The notes under the pieces are model-generated. The model was not told where the DNA came from. It saw only the letters and a list, made by a program, of their open reading frames with translations, and made no database searches. A stretch of 64,000 nucleotides of DNA from Spartobacteria bacterium (GTDB taxonomy: Bacteria > Verrucomicrobiota > Verrucomicrobiia > Chthoniobacterales > UBA10450): assembly GCA_003169975.1 (NCBI GenBank), contig PNAA01000021.1, forward strand, positions 1 through 64,000, read 5' to 3'. Shown piece after piece: positions 8,133 through 16,752 of this stretch (position 1 is the stretch's first letter; every line of letters starts with the position of its first letter). The translations under genes were made by a program, and so were the position numbers.

Positions 8133-9097
8133 AGCGGATGCTTCTCGCTGCGACCGTCGCGCTCATGCTCGGCGTCGCGACCGGGGAATTCCTCACCCGC
8201 GACGCGCCCTTCCGCCGCTGGATCGCGCGGGTGGCGCACCGCGGCGAACTCGAAACACTCGTCGGCCGGCGCGGAATTTACGACACCGACCTCGAGCGCG
8301 CGTGGCAGGCCGAGGTTTTCGCCGGCGGCGGGGATCCGCAGGAGATCGAACGCTCGATCGCCGATCAGCAGAAGCGCGCCCTTCTCCCACGATTGATCGT
8401 GCAGGCACGGCTCGATGCAGCGGCCGCAGGGCAACCGATCCTCCCCGCTGCGCTGGCCCATGAGATGGACGTGCTCCGCTGGCAGTTCCGCAACGAGAAA
8501 GCCTGGGCCGCGATCCTGCAAAGCGTCGGGCTCAATCTGCGCGGACTGCGGCGCGAAGCCGCCACCAATCTGCGCGATCGTCAATGGATCGAGGCGCAAA
8601 TCGCGTCCAGGATTCAGCCTAACGAGGCGGAGTGCCGCCGCTATTTCGACGCGCATCGCCGGAGTTTCCAAGAGCCGTTGCGCTTCCGCGCGAGCCATCT
8701 TTTCCTCGCCGCCCCGGACGGATATCCGGCGGAGGTGATCGCGACGAAACGCACCCTGAGCGACGCCCTTTCCCGGCGGCTGGCCAATGGCGAATCGTTT
8801 CCCGCGCTCGTCGCAGAATTTTCCGAGGACGACGCAACCAATAAACGGGGCGGCGACCTCGGCTATTTCGCCGAGGAGCGCATGTTGCCCGCGGTTTTTC
8901 AAGCCGCGCAAAAGCTCTCTCCCGGCGAAATCAGCGTCCCAGTCCGCAGCCGCCTTGGGTTTCACATCATTCGCCTGACGGAGTTGCGACCCGCGCGCGC
9001 GCTTAGTTTCGAGGAGGCCCGGCCCGAAATCAGCGCGCGTCTTGAGAACCAACAACGAGCGAGCGCCGTCGCCGACTTGATCGCGGCACGGGAATGA
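8129..9097 (+). CDS. PpiC/SurA-type peptidyl-prolyl cis-trans isomerase, exported
   Basis: Periplasmic folding factor of 322 residues. A signal or anchor helix at residues 2-20 is followed by a helical chaperone region and a parvulin domain at about residues 185-300. Parvulin signatures include RASHLFLAAP, a LANGESFPALVAEFSEDDATNKRGGDLGYF stretch (about 230-260) and RSRLGFHIIRLTELRPA. The start codon overlaps the M28 gene stop (ATGA), indicating translational coupling. Together with the M28 enzyme it may serve envelope protein maturation; that is inference from linkage. Confidence 0.88.
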   Translation: MKRMLLAATVALMLGVATGEFLTRDAPFRRWIARVAHRGELETLVGRRGIYDTDLERAWQAEVFAGGGDPQEIERSIADQQKRALLPRLIVQARLDAAAAGQPILPAALAHEMDVLRWQFRNEKAWAAILQSVGLNLRGLRREAATNLRDRQWIEAQIASRIQPNEAECRRYFDAHRRSFQEPLRFRASHLFLAAPDGYPAEVIATKRTLSDALSRRLANGESFPALVAEFSEDDATNKRGGDLGYFAEERMLPAVFQAAQKLSPGEISVPVRSRLGFHIIRLTELRPARALSFEEARPEISARLENQQRASAVADLIAARE

Positions 9098-9209
9098 TCC
9101 GCCCCGCGGGGATCATCCGCAAAGTGCGAGGACGCAATTCTTGATTGCAGCGCGGCCCAATCAATTTGAGCTTGCCCCCGCGGCTTCCCGCACCAGGAGA
9201 CAACAGAAG

Positions 9210-10283
9210 ATGGCCCGCCCAAAATCCAAGAACGTCGGCATCATCGGACTCGGAATCATCGGTTCGCGAGTGGCCGGCGCTCTGCGCAAGCGCGGGCTCC
9301 AAGTCTTCGTTTGGAACCGAACTCCGCGCCCGGAGCAAAACTTTGTCGGTTCGCCGGGCGAGGTCGCGGAGCTCTGCGATGTGGTGCAGATTTTTGTTTC
9401 CGACGACGAGGCGCTCCGCGAGATCGTACGGCAACTCAGCCCCGCCCTGACGGCCCAACACATCGTCACCGCGCACTGCACGGTCTCGCCGGAGAGCATG
9501 CGCGCGGCCGCCGAGCTGGTGGAAAGGCGCGGTGCGCGCTTTCTTGAGGCACCTTTCACCGGGAGCAAAGTCGCGGCGGAAAACGGGCAGCTCGTCTACT
9601 ACATCGGCGGCGACGAGGCGGCCTTGAAACAGGCGCGCCCGATCCTGGAAGCGAGCAGCAAGGAGATCGTCGTCATCGGGGAAAAAATCGGGGACGCGAC
9701 CGTCATGAAAGTCGCGACCAATATCGTGACCGCCGCGACCGCGCAAGTGGCGGCGGAAGCGCTCGCGCTCGTCCGCAAAGCCGGAATTTCCACGGAACTT
9801 TTCGGCCGCGCGATGAAGAGCAATGCGAGCAACTCGACTACCCTCGAGATGAAAGTGCCGATGATGCTGGCCGGCGATTTTGAGCCGCACTTTTCGGTCA
9901 AGCACATGCTCAAGGACGTCCGGATCGCGGCCCACCTGGCCCGTGATTATTCACTCGATCTGCCGGTGACGGAAGTGGCGAGCGACATGCTGCTCGCCGA
10001 GCTGAAACAGGGCCGCGGCGACGCCGATTATTCCTCGGTGGCGCAAAAATATTTTCCGGCTCCTGCCAAGGTCGTTAGGCCAGAGCCGGAGAAGAAAGCG
10101 GAAGAACCGAAGCCAAAGGAGCCGGGCGAAGCGGTTGCTGATGAGAAATCGGCTGGGCGCGAGCGACCTGCCTGGGCGCGGCCGGCCGAACCGAAACCGG
10201 AGCCGCCGGCCGAACCGGAAAAGACCGCGGAAGCTCCCAATCTATCCGGTGGAATTCGCGGCTGGTTTAGCCGCCGGTCCTAA
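9210..10283 (+). CDS. 3-hydroxyisobutyrate dehydrogenase-family NAD(P) oxidoreductase with Pro/Glu/Lys-rich tail
   Basis: About 357 residues. An N-terminal Rossmann fold (VGIIGLGIIGSRVAGAL, then VFVWNRTP) is followed by the beta-HAD motif APFTGSKVAAENGQL (about 125-140). The catalytic-lysine helix KVATNIVTAATAQVAAEAL and a C-terminal helical domain follow. This matches beta-hydroxyacid dehydrogenases such as GarR and GLYR1-type enzymes; the substrate cannot be read. Unusually, about 75 residues follow the enzyme domain, rich in Pro, Glu, Lys and Ala and ending GGIRGWFSRRS. I start at the ATG at 9210, preceded by a good AGGAG; earlier in-frame codons give a non-homologous extension. Confidence 0.87.
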   Translation: MARPKSKNVGIIGLGIIGSRVAGALRKRGLQVFVWNRTPRPEQNFVGSPGEVAELCDVVQIFVSDDEALREIVRQLSPALTAQHIVTAHCTVSPESMRAAAELVERRGARFLEAPFTGSKVAAENGQLVYYIGGDEAALKQARPILEASSKEIVVIGEKIGDATVMKVATNIVTAATAQVAAEALALVRKAGISTELFGRAMKSNASNSTTLEMKVPMMLAGDFEPHFSVKHMLKDVRIAAHLARDYSLDLPVTEVASDMLLAELKQGRGDADYSSVAQKYFPAPAKVVRPEPEKKAEEPKPKEPGEAVADEKSAGRERPAWARPAEPKPEPPAEPEKTAEAPNLSGGIRGWFSRRS

Positions 10284-10303
10284 CGAACGCGGCGGCCAAT
10301 CTG

Positions 10304-11215
10304 ATGCCCCTGTTTGATCTCTCCGATCGCCTTAAACTGCGGCTGACCGGGAACGACCGGGTGCGGTTCCTGAATGGGCAGGTGACGAATGACGTCCGCA
10401 AGGCGAACGCCAACCTGTCGATGGCGGCCTGCGTCCTGAGCGCGAAAGGGAAAATGGATGCGCTCATTTTTATCGGCGCGGGGCCGGATGAATTATTCGT
10501 CGATGCCGACGCGGAGTTAAAGGCAGCGCTCGCGGCGCGGCTCGAGCGTTACCTCATCGCCGATGAGGTCACGCTCGAGGACGTGACGGAGCAGTTCGCG
10601 CTTTTTCACGTCACCGGGGAATCCGCGCCGACCTTGCCTAACGAAGCTCGCTGGCGCCGCGGGAAACGATTCGGCGCGGCCGGCTGGGATCTCGTCGTGC
10701 CGGCGGCGGAGCGCGAGAGCGTGCGCCAACTGCTGGCCGCGCAATACCCGATTTGCGATCCGGAGTGCGCCGAGCAGTTTCGCATCGAACAGGGTATTCC
10801 GCGCTGGGGCCGGGAGTTGACCGGCCAGATTATCCCGGTGGAGGCGGGTCTCGAGGGCGGCGCGATCGATTACGCGAAAGGTTGCTACATCGGCCAGGAG
10901 GTCATTTCGCGGATGAAGATATCGGGCCAAACGAACAAGCGTCTCTGCGGCTTGGTTTCGGTGGACGGATTGCCGCTTTCGCCCGTGATGCGGCTTTACG
11001 CGGCGGATGTAGCCGGGGGCGCTGACCCCGGCCGGAAAGCGAAGGATGTCGGCTGGATCACGAGTGCGACACGGATGGAATCGTCAGGCAAGGAGGTCGC
11101 GCTCGGTTTTGTGAAGCGCGGCTCGAACGAAATCGGGACGCGGTTGTCCGCGCGGAAAGCGGACGACGCGGCGGGCGCGGTGGCGGTCGAGGTGGCCGAG
11201 TTGCCGTTTCGTTAG
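10304..11215 (+). CDS. ygfZ: YgfZ/GcvT-like folate-binding protein
   Basis: Folate-dependent protein that helps maintain certain iron-sulfur enzymes and tRNA modification (YgfZ/IBA57 family). About 303 residues. RFLNGQVTNDVR near residue 20 and the signature KGCYIGQEVISR (about 188-199) with its conserved Cys are diagnostic. RIEQGIPRWGREL precedes the signature as in homologues. A segment in the C-terminal domain (VAGGADPGRK) is encoded by half of a TGTAGCCGGGG repeat, so the repeat has entered the gene in frame. The stop TAG is inside a GTTAGGC word. It follows the dehydrogenase gene by 20 bases and is probably co-transcribed. Confidence 0.9.
   Translation: MPLFDLSDRLKLRLTGNDRVRFLNGQVTNDVRKANANLSMAACVLSAKGKMDALIFIGAGPDELFVDADAELKAALAARLERYLIADEVTLEDVTEQFALFHVTGESAPTLPNEARWRRGKRFGAAGWDLVVPAAERESVRQLLAAQYPICDPECAEQFRIEQGIPRWGRELTGQIIPVEAGLEGGAIDYAKGCYIGQEVISRMKISGQTNKRLCGLVSVDGLPLSPVMRLYAADVAGGADPGRKAKDVGWITSATRMESSGKEVALGFVKRGSNEIGTRLSARKADDAAGAVAVEVAELPFR
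11009..11033. repeat. Partial TGTAGCCGGGG repeat inside ygfZ
   Basis: A stretch beginning TGTAGCCGGGGGCGCTGACC and continuing CCGG matches the left arm of the palindromic repeats at 12501 and 34974. It lies in frame within ygfZ and encodes about eight residues. The right arm is absent. It looks like a truncated in-gene copy. Confidence 0.65.
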
Positions 11216-11306
11216 GCAACGCGGCGATTGCGCTTGCTTCGAGGAGCGCGGGCGAGAAGTGGATTGACCCATTTCGGGCCCCTCCCTAGTTTGGCCCCTC
11301 TTCTTC

Positions 11307-12440
11307 ATGGCCAAGGTCTCCGTCAAAAACGTTTTCAAAATCTATCCCGGCGAAAAGGGCGGAAACGTGACCGCAGTCAAAGACGTCAGCCTCGAGATCG
11401 CGGATCGCGAGTTCGTCGTGCTCGTCGGACCGTCGGGTTGCGGAAAATCCACGACCCTGCGGATGATCGCGGGCCTCGAGGAGATCTCGCAGGGTGATGT
11501 CTACATCGGCGACAAGCGGGTCAACGACGTCGCGCCGAAGGACCGCGATATTGCGATGGTTTTCCAAAATTATGCGCTCTATCCACATATGAGCGTCTAC
11601 GACAATCTCGCCTTCGGGCTCAAGCTGCGGAAATATCCGAAGGCGGAAATCAAGAAACGGGTGATCGACGCGGCGAGCATTTTGGGCATCGAGGCGTTGC
11701 TCGAGCGGAAACCAAAAGCGCTTTCCGGTGGACAGCGACAAAGGGTGGCGGTGGGCCGCGCCATTGTCCGGCAGCCAAAGGTTTTCCTCTTCGACGAACC
11801 GCTCTCCAACCTCGACGCCAAGATGCGGGTGCAAATGCGCACCGAGATCACCAAGCTCCATCAGCGGCTCCAGGCGACGATGATTTACGTCACCCACGAC
11901 CAGGTCGAGGCGATGACGATGGGCGACCGAATCGTGGTGATGAATAACGGCGTGGTGCAGCAGAACGACACGCCGCTCGCGCTCTACAACGCGCCGGTGA
12001 ACCTCTTCGTGGCCGGCTTTCTCGGCAGTCCCCCGATGAATTTCATCACGGGCACGCTCAAACCAGAGGGCGACAAGATTCGATTTCGCGAGATCGAAGG
12101 CGGAACGATTGATGTGGCCTTCCCGGCCGCGGATCGGCCCGCGGCGCGCGAGTTTATCGGGCAAAATGTGATTCTCGGGATCCGGCCGGAAGATATTGAA
12201 GTGGCAACCTTCAGCCGCAAGGAAGGCAGGGCGGCGGCCACCGGATTTCCCGCCATCGTCGACATCGTGGAGCCGATGGGCGCGGAGACCAGTCTCTATC
12301 TGCAGACCGGCGCCCACACGCTTGTCTGCCGAAGCCAGGGGGCGCTCGATCATCGCGAGGCCGGCCATCGTCTTCAGTTCGAAATGACTTTGGCCAAGGC
12401 TCATCTTTTCGATCCCGTCTCGACCAAGCGCCTGAGCTAG
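11307..12440 (+). CDS. ABC transporter ATP-binding protein, UgpC/MsmK/MalK type
   Basis: ATPase subunit of a carbohydrate importer, 377 residues. Walker A is GPSGCGKST, the Q-loop region is MVFQNYALYPHMSVYDNLAFG, the signature is LSGGQRQRVAVGRAI, and Walker B is VFLFDEPLSNLDAKMR, followed by the THDQ switch. A C-terminal OB/TOBE region from about residue 235 includes GIRPEDIEV, typical of the MalK/UgpC branch. No permease or binding-protein gene lies near it, so it probably serves several importers, as MsmX does. It stands between ygfZ and a regulator gene. Downstream glgE suggests a role in alpha-glucan metabolism, which is inference. Confidence 0.92.
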   Translation: MAKVSVKNVFKIYPGEKGGNVTAVKDVSLEIADREFVVLVGPSGCGKSTTLRMIAGLEEISQGDVYIGDKRVNDVAPKDRDIAMVFQNYALYPHMSVYDNLAFGLKLRKYPKAEIKKRVIDAASILGIEALLERKPKALSGGQRQRVAVGRAIVRQPKVFLFDEPLSNLDAKMRVQMRTEITKLHQRLQATMIYVTHDQVEAMTMGDRIVVMNNGVVQQNDTPLALYNAPVNLFVAGFLGSPPMNFITGTLKPEGDKIRFREIEGGTIDVAFPAADRPAAREFIGQNVILGIRPEDIEVATFSRKEGRAAATGFPAIVDIVEPMGAETSLYLQTGAHTLVCRSQGALDHREAGHRLQFEMTLAKAHLFDPVSTKRLS

Positions 12441-12500
12441 CGACCTCTTCGCCGCCGAGGCTTGGTCGTGTTCGTTGATTGTCAGTCACGGGCTGTCGCG

Positions 12501-12573
12501 GGTTGTAGCCGGGGCGTTGACCCCGGTCGCGACGACGTTCGGACCGCCGAGATCACCGATCCCGGCTACAACC
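12501..12573. repeat. Palindromic repeat, TGTAGCCGGGG type
   Basis: GGTTGTAGCCGGGGCGTTGA and, 40 bases later, CGATCCCGGCTACAACC form a hairpin; an inner GGGGCGTTGACCCC palindrome is present. Flanking TCGTTGATTGTCAG (about 12472-12485) resembles the flank of the copy at 4819. It lies in the 259-base gap between the ABC ATPase gene and the regulator gene. No other feature is seen in that gap. Confidence 0.8.
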
Positions 12574-12699
12574 CAGGCTCGTCACCTGAGCAAACCGATC
12601 AATGACAATCGACCAACGCCAGCCCGAGGCTTTTCCGGCGCGGAGATTTGCTTGCGCTGCGCCGCGCGCCTCACTTATAAAGCAAAGCCTCCCCCGGAA

Positions 12700-13362
12700 A
12701 TGCTCGAACCGGAGACCACTGTGAACCAACGATTACTCGCCGAAATTGGCCGCACCCAGCGCCTGGAAATTCTCAACACACTCAAGCGAACCCGCGGCCT
12801 CTCCGTCAACCAGCTCGTCGCCAAAATGAAGATGAGCTACATGGGGATCAAGCAGCATTGCCTGACCCTCGAGCGCGACGGTTATCTCGATACCTGGCGA
12901 CGCCCGCAGAAAATGGGCCGGCCCGAGATGGTCTACCGTCTGACCCGGCGCAGCCACGGGCTCTTCCAGGCCGACAGCAACGCGTTCACGCTCGATCTGT
13001 TGCAATCGATCGAGGAAATTCACGGCACCAACGCTCCTGAGAAGCTGCTCTACAATCTCTTCGAACGGAAGACGCGCGCGCTGAAGGACAAGGTCAAGGG
13101 AAACACCGTCGAAGAGCGCGCGAAATCGCTCGCGGCCATTCGCGACGAGGAGGGCCACATGTCGCAATTCGTCAATGAACCGACCGAAGGCGGCACCCAG
13201 ATTCTGGAATGCCACTCGCCGATCATGAATCTGATCGAGCGTTACGAAATCATCGGCCGGCTCGAACAGGACATGTTCGAGAAACTCCTCCAGACTCCGG
13301 TGCGGCGCGAAGAGACCTGGACCTCCGGCCTCTACGAGGCCGCCTTTTACTTCGCGACCTGA
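12700..13362 (+). CDS. Winged-helix transcriptional regulator (COG2345/ArsR-like)
   Basis: A 220-residue DNA-binding protein. An N-terminal winged helix (about residues 13-75) reads EIGRTQRLEILNTLKRTRGL, then NQLVAKMKMSYMGIKQHCLT with the recognition helix. DGYLDTWRRPQKMGRPEMVYRLT forms the wing. The C-terminal half resembles the SufR/COG2345 effector domain, but it keeps only one Cys (ECHSP) of the cluster-binding set, so it may not bind an iron-sulfur cluster. I chose the ATG at 12700 just ahead of the domain. The gene precedes glgE and follows the sugar ATPase gene, which suggests but does not prove that it controls carbohydrate genes. Confidence 0.82.
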   Translation: MLEPETTVNQRLLAEIGRTQRLEILNTLKRTRGLSVNQLVAKMKMSYMGIKQHCLTLERDGYLDTWRRPQKMGRPEMVYRLTRRSHGLFQADSNAFTLDLLQSIEEIHGTNAPEKLLYNLFERKTRALKDKVKGNTVEERAKSLAAIRDEEGHMSQFVNEPTEGGTQILECHSPIMNLIERYEIIGRLEQDMFEKLLQTPVRREETWTSGLYEAAFYFAT

Positions 13363-13454
13363 GCGCTCGCCAAGTCGGTCGCGGCCGCCATCGGCGCGAC
13401 GGCACGCGGGAATTTACCCTTTCGCTACCCGTGGATTTCAGTTGATTGGTGGCG

Positions 13455-15419
13455 ATGCCCAGCCAATTCCCCGCCGCCGTCATCGAGAACCTGGAACCTC
13501 TGATCGACGGTGGTCGCTACCCGATCAAGCGCGTCGTGGGCGAGGACGTGGTGGTGGAGGCGGATATTTTCAAAGACGGCCATGACATCGTGGCGGCGGC
13601 GTTGAAGTGGCGGGCCGCCGGCCAGGCGCGCTGGCACGAGACCGCGATGAAGCACGTCGACAACGATCGCTGGCGGGGGGCGATTTCCCTCTACGAAAAT
13701 GCGACCTACGAGTACACGGTCGAAGCCTGGACCGATGTGTTCGCCGGGTGGCAACATGAGTTCACGGCAAAATTCGAAGCCGGCCTCGCCAACCTGACGA
13801 GCGAAAAACTGGAAGGTGCGGCGCTCCTCGCCGCCGCCGCCAAACGCGCCCGCGGCGCCGACACCAAACGCCTGCGCGAATTCGCCGAGCAAATGCGCGC
13901 CGGCACCGACGCGGTCGTCCACCGCCTGGCGCATTCGGGCGAGCTCGAGGTGCTGATGGCAACCTACGCCGCGCGTTCCGGCGCGACGCAATACACGCCG
14001 CCGCCGCGCGTGATCGTCGATCGCGTCGCCGCGCGGACCGCCGCCTGGTACGAGTTTTTTCCCCGCTCCGCGGAGGGACGGGCCGACCGCGGCTCGACTT
14101 TTCGCGACTGTCTTCCGCGGGTCGAGGATGCGCAGGCGATGGGCTTCGACGTCATCTACTTTCCACCGATCCATCCGATTGGCCTAACGAATCGCAAAGG
14201 CCGCAATAATTCCGTCAGCTGCCGGCCGGGCGAACCGGGCGTGCCCTACGCGATCGGGAATCGCAACCTGGGTTGCCCGAACGGCGGCGGGCACAAGGAT
14301 ATCGAGCCGTCGTTAGGCACATTCGCCGATTTTGCCTGGCTGGAAAAACAAATCCGCCGTCGCGGGATGGAGATCGCGCTCGATTTCGCGCTCAACTGCT
14401 CGCCCGATCATCCCTATGTCGCGGAGCATCCGGAGTGGTTCTACAAACGGCCCGACGGCACGATCAAGTACGCCGAGAATCCGCCCAAGAAATACGAGGA
14501 CATTTACCCGCTCAACTTTCGCTGCTCGAACTGGCAGGAGCTGTGGGAGGAGATGAAAAGCATCATCCTCTTCTGGGCCGAACTCGGGGTGCGGATTTTC
14601 CGGGTCGATAACCCGCACACCAAGCCGGTCGCGTTTTGGGAATTCCTCATCTCCGGGGTGCGCGAAAAATTCCCGGACACGATCTTCCTCTCCGAAGCCT
14701 TCACCCGGCCGAAAATGATGAAAGCGCTGGCCAAAGCCGGCTTCACCCAGAGCTACACCTACTTCACCTGGCGCACGGGCAAGCAGGAGCTGGCGGAATA
14801 TTTCACCGAGCTGACACAGACCGAGATGCGTGAATATTTTCGCGGCAATATCTTCACCAACACGCCGGATATCTTGCCGCTTCACTTGCAGACCGGCGGC
14901 CGGCCAATGTTCCAGATCCGCGCTGTTCTCGCAGCGACGTTGTCGAGCGTTTACGGCATCTACAGCGGCTTCGAGCTCTGCGAAAACGCCGCACTCCCCG
15001 GACGTGAGGAGTATGCCGATTCGGAGAAATATCAGCTCAAGGAACGCGATTGGGATGCGCCCGGAAACATCAAGGAACTAATCACGAGCCTGAACCGGAT
15101 CCGGCGCGAGAATCGCGCCCTCCATTTCTACGATAACCTCCGGTTCCATCCCGCCGAGAACGACGCGATCCTCTTCTACAGCAAGATGACGCCGGCGCGC
15201 GACAGCATCATTCTCATCGTCGTGAATCTCGACCCGAGCTACACGCAGACCACCTTCGTGCATGCGCCGATCGAAGATTTCGGCGAGATCGGGAGCGAGA
15301 GTTACGAGGTGCACGACCTCCTGACCGACGCCCGTTACGTCTGGCACGGGGAGCGCAACTACGTCGCGCTGCATCCGGGCGTGCAGCCCGCGCATATTTT
15401 TCGGGTGCGGCGGTTGTAA
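13455..15419 (+). CDS. glgE: Alpha-1,4-glucan:maltose-1-phosphate maltosyltransferase (GlgE)
   Basis: GH13 enzyme that transfers maltosyl units from maltose-1-phosphate to glucan chains. About 654 residues, near the family norm. An N-terminal carbohydrate-binding-like region (WRAAGQARWHETAMKHVDND) is followed by a helical insert and the catalytic barrel. The barrel shows WYEFFPRS, GFDVIYFPPIHPIG, ALDFALNCSPDHPYV, GVRIFRVDNPHTKP with the nucleophile Asp, TIFLSEAFTRP with the acid Glu, and TNTPDILP. The frame opens at a TTG at 13446, but the ATG at 13455 is preferred. No treS, mak or glgB is adjacent. Confidence 0.93.
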   Translation: MPSQFPAAVIENLEPLIDGGRYPIKRVVGEDVVVEADIFKDGHDIVAAALKWRAAGQARWHETAMKHVDNDRWRGAISLYENATYEYTVEAWTDVFAGWQHEFTAKFEAGLANLTSEKLEGAALLAAAAKRARGADTKRLREFAEQMRAGTDAVVHRLAHSGELEVLMATYAARSGATQYTPPPRVIVDRVAARTAAWYEFFPRSAEGRADRGSTFRDCLPRVEDAQAMGFDVIYFPPIHPIGLTNRKGRNNSVSCRPGEPGVPYAIGNRNLGCPNGGGHKDIEPSLGTFADFAWLEKQIRRRGMEIALDFALNCSPDHPYVAEHPEWFYKRPDGTIKYAENPPKKYEDIYPLNFRCSNWQELWEEMKSIILFWAELGVRIFRVDNPHTKPVAFWEFLISGVREKFPDTIFLSEAFTRPKMMKALAKAGFTQSYTYFTWRTGKQELAEYFTELTQTEMREYFRGNIFTNTPDILPLHLQTGGRPMFQIRAVLAATLSSVYGIYSGFELCENAALPGREEYADSEKYQLKERDWDAPGNIKELITSLNRIRRENRALHFYDNLRFHPAENDAILFYSKMTPARDSIILIVVNLDPSYTQTTFVHAPIEDFGEIGSESYEVHDLLTDARYVWHGERNYVALHPGVQPAHIFRVRRL

Positions 15420-15443
15420 CTCCCACTCATGCAGGAGAAGAAG

Positions 15444-16295
15444 ATGAACGATCGCACTAAGACCACTGTCTCAGCGCCGGTGAGTTGCATCGTCATCCCT
15501 CGCGCCTATGCTAAGTCCGAATTGAGCATGAAGAGTTTCCTTTCACTGCTCGTCGTGTTCGCGAGCGCCGGTTCCGTCCTCGCGCAAGCTCCGGCGTCTG
15601 AGCCACCCATCCTCCCGCGCACGACCAACATCCTCGAAGCCATGATCGCCGCCGGCCCGGTCATGCTGCTGCTCTTCCTCCTTTCCGTCTTCTCGGTCAT
15701 GTTGATCATCGTTTATTTTTTCACCATCCGGCGCGGCGCGATCGTCACCAGCGGCTACATGGCGACCGCCGACGCGCTCCTCCGCAAGCGCGACTATCTC
15801 GGCTTGCTCGCGGTTTCGAATCGGCACGGCGAAGCGATCGCGCGTGTCGTCCAGAAGACGCTCGATTTCATGACGAAAAATCCCGCGGCGGACTTTGCCC
15901 AGGCCCGCGAGATCGCGGAAACCGAAGGCACCCGGGTCGCCACCAACCTGAACAACCGGGTCACCTATCTGGCGGATATCGCGACGATCGGGCCGCTGGT
16001 TGGTTTGTTCGGGACAGTGATCGGAATCATCCGCTCGTTTGGCGCGCTCGGCTCCGAGCTCGGCCCGATGCGCTATGTCCTGCTCTCGAAAGGCATCAGC
16101 GAAGCGCTCATCAACACCTGCGGCGGTCTCGGGATCGGCATCACCGCGATGATCTTCTACGCCTTTTTTCGGGGGCGCGCGCAGCGGCTCGTCTCCGACC
16201 TTGAATCCGCCAGCACCCACATCGTGGCTCTCCTCTCGCTCCAACGGAGCCCGCGCCGCGAACGCGCCTCGGCGCTGCTCGAAGATGAATTTTGA
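15444..16295 (+). CDS. exbB: MotA/TolQ/ExbB proton-channel family protein
   Basis: Inner-membrane proton-channel subunit that would energise an outer-membrane process with ExbD. A signal-like helix is followed by a transmembrane helix (AAGPVMLLLFLLSVFSVMLI). A cytoplasmic region carries NNRVTYLADIATIGPLVGLFGTVIGIIRSF (the conserved ExbB pore helix), then GISEALINTCGGLGIGITAM. Start is ambiguous: the ATG at 15444 has an excellent AGGAG seven bases upstream, whereas the ATG at 15528 begins an ordinary signal peptide (MKSFLSLLVVFASAGSVLAQ). I list the former; the extra 28 residues may be a leader. It heads an ExbB-ExbD-TPR operon, 25 bases after glgE. Confidence 0.88.
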   Translation: MNDRTKTTVSAPVSCIVIPRAYAKSELSMKSFLSLLVVFASAGSVLAQAPASEPPILPRTTNILEAMIAAGPVMLLLFLLSVFSVMLIIVYFFTIRRGAIVTSGYMATADALLRKRDYLGLLAVSNRHGEAIARVVQKTLDFMTKNPAADFAQAREIAETEGTRVATNLNNRVTYLADIATIGPLVGLFGTVIGIIRSFGALGSELGPMRYVLLSKGISEALINTCGGLGIGITAMIFYAFFRGRAQRLVSDLESASTHIVALLSLQRSPRRERASALLEDEF

Positions 16296-16344
16296 GCGAC
16301 GTTAGGCGTCGAAACTTTTGCGTCCCTCCCGGACGTTGACTCAG

Positions 16345-16752
16345 ATGAACTTCCGCAGCCGCACCGCTTCGCCCCATCCGGGCATTCAACTCGCGCCCCT
16401 GGTCGACGTCCTCCTGCTGCTCCTCATCTTTTTTCTCATGACCTGGAATGCGGCGCGCAACGAAAACGAGCTCGACGTCAAGGTGCCCAAAGCGAGCGCC
16501 GCGAAGGAAAAAACGGCCCCGATCGGCGACGTGATCGTGAATGTAAAAAGCAACGGCAACGTGGTCGTGAATCGGCGCACCCTCTCCGAACCCGACCTCA
16601 CGACGATGTTGCAGGGCCTGGTGAAGCTCAATCCCGACCAGGCGGTCGTGATTCGCGGCGATGAAGCCGGCGCCTACAAAAACGTCGTCAACGTGCTCAA
16701 CATTTGCAGCCAGGCGGGGGTCACCAACGTCGCCTTCGCAACCGCAAAATGA
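16345..16752 (+). CDS. exbD: ExbD/TolR biopolymer transport protein
   Basis: A 135-residue single-span inner-membrane partner of ExbB. The transmembrane helix IQLAPLVDVLLLLLIFFLMT (about 14-33) carries the conserved Asp that relays protons. A periplasmic domain follows with the typical GDVIVNVKSNGNVVVNRR strand and DQAVVIRGDEAGAYKNVVNV. The frame opens at a TTG at 16318, but the ATG at 16345 places the helix correctly. Its stop overlaps the start of the TPR gene (ATGA). No TonB gene is in the operon, so the energised partner may be the TPR protein or a distant TonB. Confidence 0.92.
   Translation: MNFRSRTASPHPGIQLAPLVDVLLLLLIFFLMTWNAARNENELDVKVPKASAAKEKTAPIGDVIVNVKSNGNVVVNRRTLSEPDLTTMLQGLVKLNPDQAVVIRGDEAGAYKNVVNVLNICSQAGVTNVAFATAK

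Noticed and set aside
11286-12404. A 372-codon minus-strand frame opposite the sugar-ABC ATPase.
   Set aside because: The plus-strand frame has every ABC motif. The minus frame is composition-driven.
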